This document shows, one piece after another, positions 61,333 through 64,000 of a DNA stretch of 64,000 nucleotides; position 1 is the first letter of the stretch; each line of letters starts with the position of its first letter. Source of the DNA: Brevibacterium sp. S22 (GTDB taxonomy: Bacteria > Actinomycetota > Actinomycetes > Actinomycetales > Brevibacteriaceae); the NCBI RefSeq assembly GCF_004745485.1, contig NZ_RHFG01000001.1:248001-312000 (forward strand), written 5' to 3'. The notes beneath the pieces were generated by a model. It had not been told where the DNA came from, searched no databases, and worked only from the letters and a program-made list of their open reading frames with translations. Made by a program: the position numbers and the translations under genes.

Positions 61333-64000
61333 ATGGAAAACTATCCTGCCGGGTGGGAAGCCGATGTCGTCCTCCGCGACGGCGGAACCGCCCATCTGCG
61401 TCCGATCACCCCTGACGATGCCGCTGCCCTGGCCCGCATGCACGAGGCCCAGTCACCGGAATCCGTCTATCTGCGCTTCTTCGCTCCGATGCCCCGACTG
61501 CCGCAGCGCGACCTCGACCGTTTCGTCAACGTCGACCACCGTGACCGGGTGGCGCTGATCATGCTCATCGGCGATGACATCATCGGCGTCGGCCGCTTCG
61601 ATCGGCTCAGCGACACCGACGCCGAGGTGGCCTTCAACATCGCCGATGCCCACCAGGGCCGCGGGGTCGGCTCGATCCTCCTCGAGCATCTGGCCGCGGC
61701 CGCGCGCGAATCGGGGATCCAGCGCTTCACCGCCGAGGTGCTGCCCCAGAATCGTTCGATGCTGCAGGTCTTCCAGGCCGCCGGCTACGAGGTCTCCCGC
61801 GGATTCGACGACGGCGTCGTGGCCGTGAACTTCGATATCGATCCCACGGCACGGTCCATCGAAGTGCAGGCCTCGCGGGAGCACAGGGCCGAGGCCCTGA
61901 GCGTGCGCACGGTCCTCCACCCCGCCTCGGTGGCGGTGATCGGCGCCAGCCGCAAACGCAACTCCACCGGTCATCTGCTCATCCGCAACATCACGGCCGC
62001 GAAGTTCGCCGGCGATCTGTGGGTCGTCCACCCCGAAGCCGATCAGATCGCGGGAGTCCAGGCGTATCCGAGCCTCGACGAGCTGCCGGGCAAGGCCGAC
62101 CTCGCCGTCATCGCCGTTCCGGCCGAATCCGTCACCGAGGTGGTCAAGGACTGTGCCGTGCACGGGGTCAAGGCCGTGCTCGTCATCTCCTCCGGCTTTG
62201 CCGAAACCGGTCCCGCAGGAGCCGAACTCCAGCGCCGCATGGTCGCGACCTCCCGCGCCTACGGAATGCGCGTGGTCGGGCCGAACTCCTTCGGTCTGGT
62301 CAACGAGGCCGCCGACTTCTCGCTCAACGCCTCCTTGGCCCCGTTCCTCCCCGCCTCGGGAACCCTCGGACTCTTCAGCCAGTCCGGGGCGCTGGGCACC
62401 GCCCTGCTCGCGGCGGCGAAGAATCGCGGACTGGGCATCTCCACCTTCGTCTCCGCCGGCAACCGGGCCGACCTCTCGGGCAACGACCTCCTCCAGTACT
62501 GGGAGGAGGATCCGGCCACGCAGACCGTCGGCCTCTATCTCGAGTCCATCGGCAACCCGCGCAAATTCTCGCGCATCGCCCGCCGCGTCTCTCGCGTCAA
62601 ACCCGTCATCGTCATCAAATCCGACCTCACGGGCCGGGAGCTGCCTCCAGGGCATATCGTGCGCACCTCGTCCCTGGCGCCGAACACCCTCGACCAGGTG
62701 CTCGAACAGGCGGGAGTGATCCGCGCGGACACGATCCACCAGCTCTTCGACCTCGCCCAGGTGTTCTCCACCCAGAAGCTGCCCGCAGGTCGGCGTGTCG
62801 GAGTCATCGGCAACTCCGCTGCGATGAGCACCCTGATCATGCAGCGCGCCCGCTCCGAGGGTCTGCGCGTCGACACCGACCCCGTGTCCCTGCACCCCGA
62901 GGTCGATGCGGAGACCTTCCGGACCGAACTCGATGCGATGTACGAACGTGACGATGTCGATTCGGTCATCGTCACCTTCACTCCTTCGACCGGTGTGGAA
63001 GAGACCGAGATCGCCGGACTGCTGTCCGAATCCGCGGCGCGTTCCGGAAAGGCCACTGTCGCCTGCTTCCTCGGCATCCACGGCGTCCAAGACGAGCTGA
63101 CCTCGTTCCTCACCGACGAGGACGGCGATCGGATCTCCCACACCGTCCCCAGCTACATCGGTCCCGAAGATGCCGTCTGGGCTCTGGCCCGGGCCACGGA
63201 CTACGCCCGCTGGAGAGCGGCTGATCATGGTCGCTACACCGAATTCGACGATATCGACGACAAGAGGGTGCGGGCGATCATCGACTCCGCTTTGGAAGGG
63301 GCGAAGCCGGGCGCACCCGTCCGGCTCGAACGCGATGACACCCGGGACCTGCTCAACGCCTACGGAATCGAAGTTCTGCCCTATCTTGCTGCCTCCTCGG
63401 TGGAGGAAGGCATCGCTGCGGCCGAGAAGATCGGCTATCCCGTCGCTCTCAAGGCCGTGTCGAAGGTCCTGCGGCACCGGATGGAGCTCGGCGGTGTGCG
63501 ACTGAATATCGACACTCCCGAGGAATTGGCCGAGGACTTCACAGCGATCCAGGAGACGATCCGGCAGCTGGCCGGTGAGGAGGAGCCGCTCGTCGATGTC
63601 CAGGCCATGGCCCCACACGGTGTGCCCTGCGTCCTCCGAGCCGGTGAGGACCCGCTGCTCGGTCCGCTGCTGGCCTTCTCATTGGCGGGAGACACCACTG
63701 AGCTGCTCGGCGATGTCGCTCATCGGGTCGCCCCGATCACCGACAAAGAGGCCGGGGACATGATCCGGTCGATCAAGGCCTCGCCCAGGCTGTTCGGCTA
63801 CCGCGGTCTGCCGCCGATGAATATCGAACCGCTGCGCACTGTGCTGGAGAGACTCGCAGTGCTGGTGGAGAACCATCCGCAGATCCTCGAACTCGTCATC
63901 CACCCGATGGTCGCCACGGAGACCGAGTCGCATGTGCTCAGTGCCCACGTCGACCTGCTGCCCGACCCGACTCGGATCGACGGAACCCGCCGTCTGCTGG
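61333..64000 (+). CDS. pat: GNAT acetyltransferase fused to NDP-forming acyl-CoA synthetase (Pat-like), 3-prime end outside window
   Basis: 889 codons are visible and the frame is still open at the window end. The N-terminal GNAT domain (about 15-170) has AHLRPITPDDAAALARMHEA and the acetyl-CoA loop HQGRGVGSILLEHL. The CoA-binding/ligase part starts near 195 (TVLHPASVAVIGASRKRNST), with LFSQSGALGTALLAAAKNRG, VRTSSLAPN, and an ATP-grasp domain near 675 onward (YPVALKAVSKVLRHRMELGG). The ligase phospho-His loop is not obvious where expected, as in Pat-type acetyltransferases that acetylate lysines of acyl-CoA synthetases. GNAT at the N-terminus is the reversed order reported for Streptomyces PatA. 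Confidence 0.9.
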   Translation, partial: MENYPAGWEADVVLRDGGTAHLRPITPDDAAALARMHEAQSPESVYLRFFAPMPRLPQRDLDRFVNVDHRDRVALIMLIGDDIIGVGRFDRLSDTDAEVAFNIADAHQGRGVGSILLEHLAAAARESGIQRFTAEVLPQNRSMLQVFQAAGYEVSRGFDDGVVAVNFDIDPTARSIEVQASREHRAEALSVRTVLHPASVAVIGASRKRNSTGHLLIRNITAAKFAGDLWVVHPEADQIAGVQAYPSLDELPGKADLAVIAVPAESVTEVVKDCAVHGVKAVLVISSGFAETGPAGAELQRRMVATSRAYGMRVVGPNSFGLVNEAADFSLNASLAPFLPASGTLGLFSQSGALGTALLAAAKNRGLGISTFVSAGNRADLSGNDLLQYWEEDPATQTVGLYLESIGNPRKFSRIARRVSRVKPVIVIKSDLTGRELPPGHIVRTSSLAPNTLDQVLEQAGVIRADTIHQLFDLAQVFSTQKLPAGRRVGVIGNSAAMSTLIMQRARSEGLRVDTDPVSLHPEVDAETFRTELDAMYERDDVDSVIVTFTPSTGVEETEIAGLLSESAARSGKATVACFLGIHGVQDELTSFLTDEDGDRISHTVPSYIGPEDAVWALARATDYARWRAADHGRYTEFDDIDDKRVRAIIDSALEGAKPGAPVRLERDDTRDLLNAYGIEVLPYLAASSVEEGIAAAEKIGYPVALKAVSKVLRHRMELGGVRLNIDTPEELAEDFTAIQETIRQLAGEEEPLVDVQAMAPHGVPCVLRAGEDPLLGPLLAFSLAGDTTELLGDVAHRVAPITDKEAGDMIRSIKASPRLFGYRGLPPMNIEPLRTVLERLAVLVENHPQILELVIHPMVATETESHVLSAHVDLLPDPTRIDGTRRLL

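Noticed and set aside
61453..63618. A 721-codon open frame on the minus strand opposite the GNAT/acyl-CoA synthetase gene
   Set aside because: The plus-strand gene has clear domains across the whole stretch; the antisense protein is rich in Gly, Asp and Arg with no recognisable motif, as expected for the third-position GC bias of high-GC genes.

Overview
The window is 64 kb of high-GC DNA from a member of the Actinomycetota. Evidence includes two WhiB-family iron-sulphur proteins, the MtrA-MtrB-LpqB signalling locus, a PdtaS-type histidine kinase, a giant NAD-specific glutamate dehydrogenase, long-form HPF, Rv3235-, DUF3499- and DUF5719-type actinobacterial proteins, and GTG starts with AGGAGG-like ribosome sites. 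There are no mycolate or arabinogalactan genes. The gene set resembles the Mycobacterium tuberculosis Rv3219-Rv3303 neighbourhood in rearranged order. A coryneform of the Micrococcales such as Brevibacterium is my best guess; this is inference, not something the sequence proves. No rRNA, tRNA, insertion sequence, prophage or CRISPR array was seen. It reads as core chromosome.

Layout. 1-6 kb: end of maf, a biotin carboxylase/BCCP subunit, an ECF42-type sigma factor with its DGPF/YCII partner, an LpdA-type flavoprotein and a gamma carbonic anhydrase. 6-14 kb: whiB1 facing pdtaS, then the 4.9-kb glutamate dehydrogenase gene. 14-19 kb: a block of little-studied genes (DUF2505, a DUF6912-like protein, a CpaE-like ATPase with a SAF/CpaB-like protein, a BldC-like regulator, an unknown protein, a LysM membrane protein and an Rv3235-like protein). 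19-29 kb, all on the minus strand: mtrA-mtrB-lpqB-comF-hpf, then a YcaQ/AlkX-like glycosylase gene and secA1. 29-36.5 kb: a membrane-protein cluster with MoxR ATPase, DUF58, DUF4129, DUF4350, SpoIIM-like and RDD proteins. 36.5-40.5 kb: sahH, manB, a DUF3499 gene and an Rv3259-like gene. 40.6-49 kb: a DUF5719/giant glycosyltransferase/WhiB2-like operon facing a CofE-like ligase, a TIGR03089 gene and scoA-scoB. 49.8-56 kb: manA, a two-enzyme cell-wall hydrolase (amidase plus NlpC/P60) and an LCP ligase. 56.4-64 kb: acyl-CoA dehydrogenase, purE, purK, a phosphodiesterase, a DUF5998 gene and a GNAT/acyl-CoA synthetase fusion cut by the window edge.

Themes. Much of the window serves the cell envelope and its control: MtrAB-LpqB, SecA1, the amidase/NlpC protein, LCP, the glycosyltransferase, the mannose pathway (manA, manB) and the MoxR cluster. 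Two promoters, those of the WhiB2-like gene and the amidase/NlpC gene, share an 18-bp imperfect palindrome (AATTACAC-N2-GTGT[C/G]ATT) placed over the -10 element. I consider this the most interesting unexplained signal here. A second theme is an unusual number of long, nearly perfect hairpins at gene ends, the largest a 76-bp palindrome with no spacer behind hpf.
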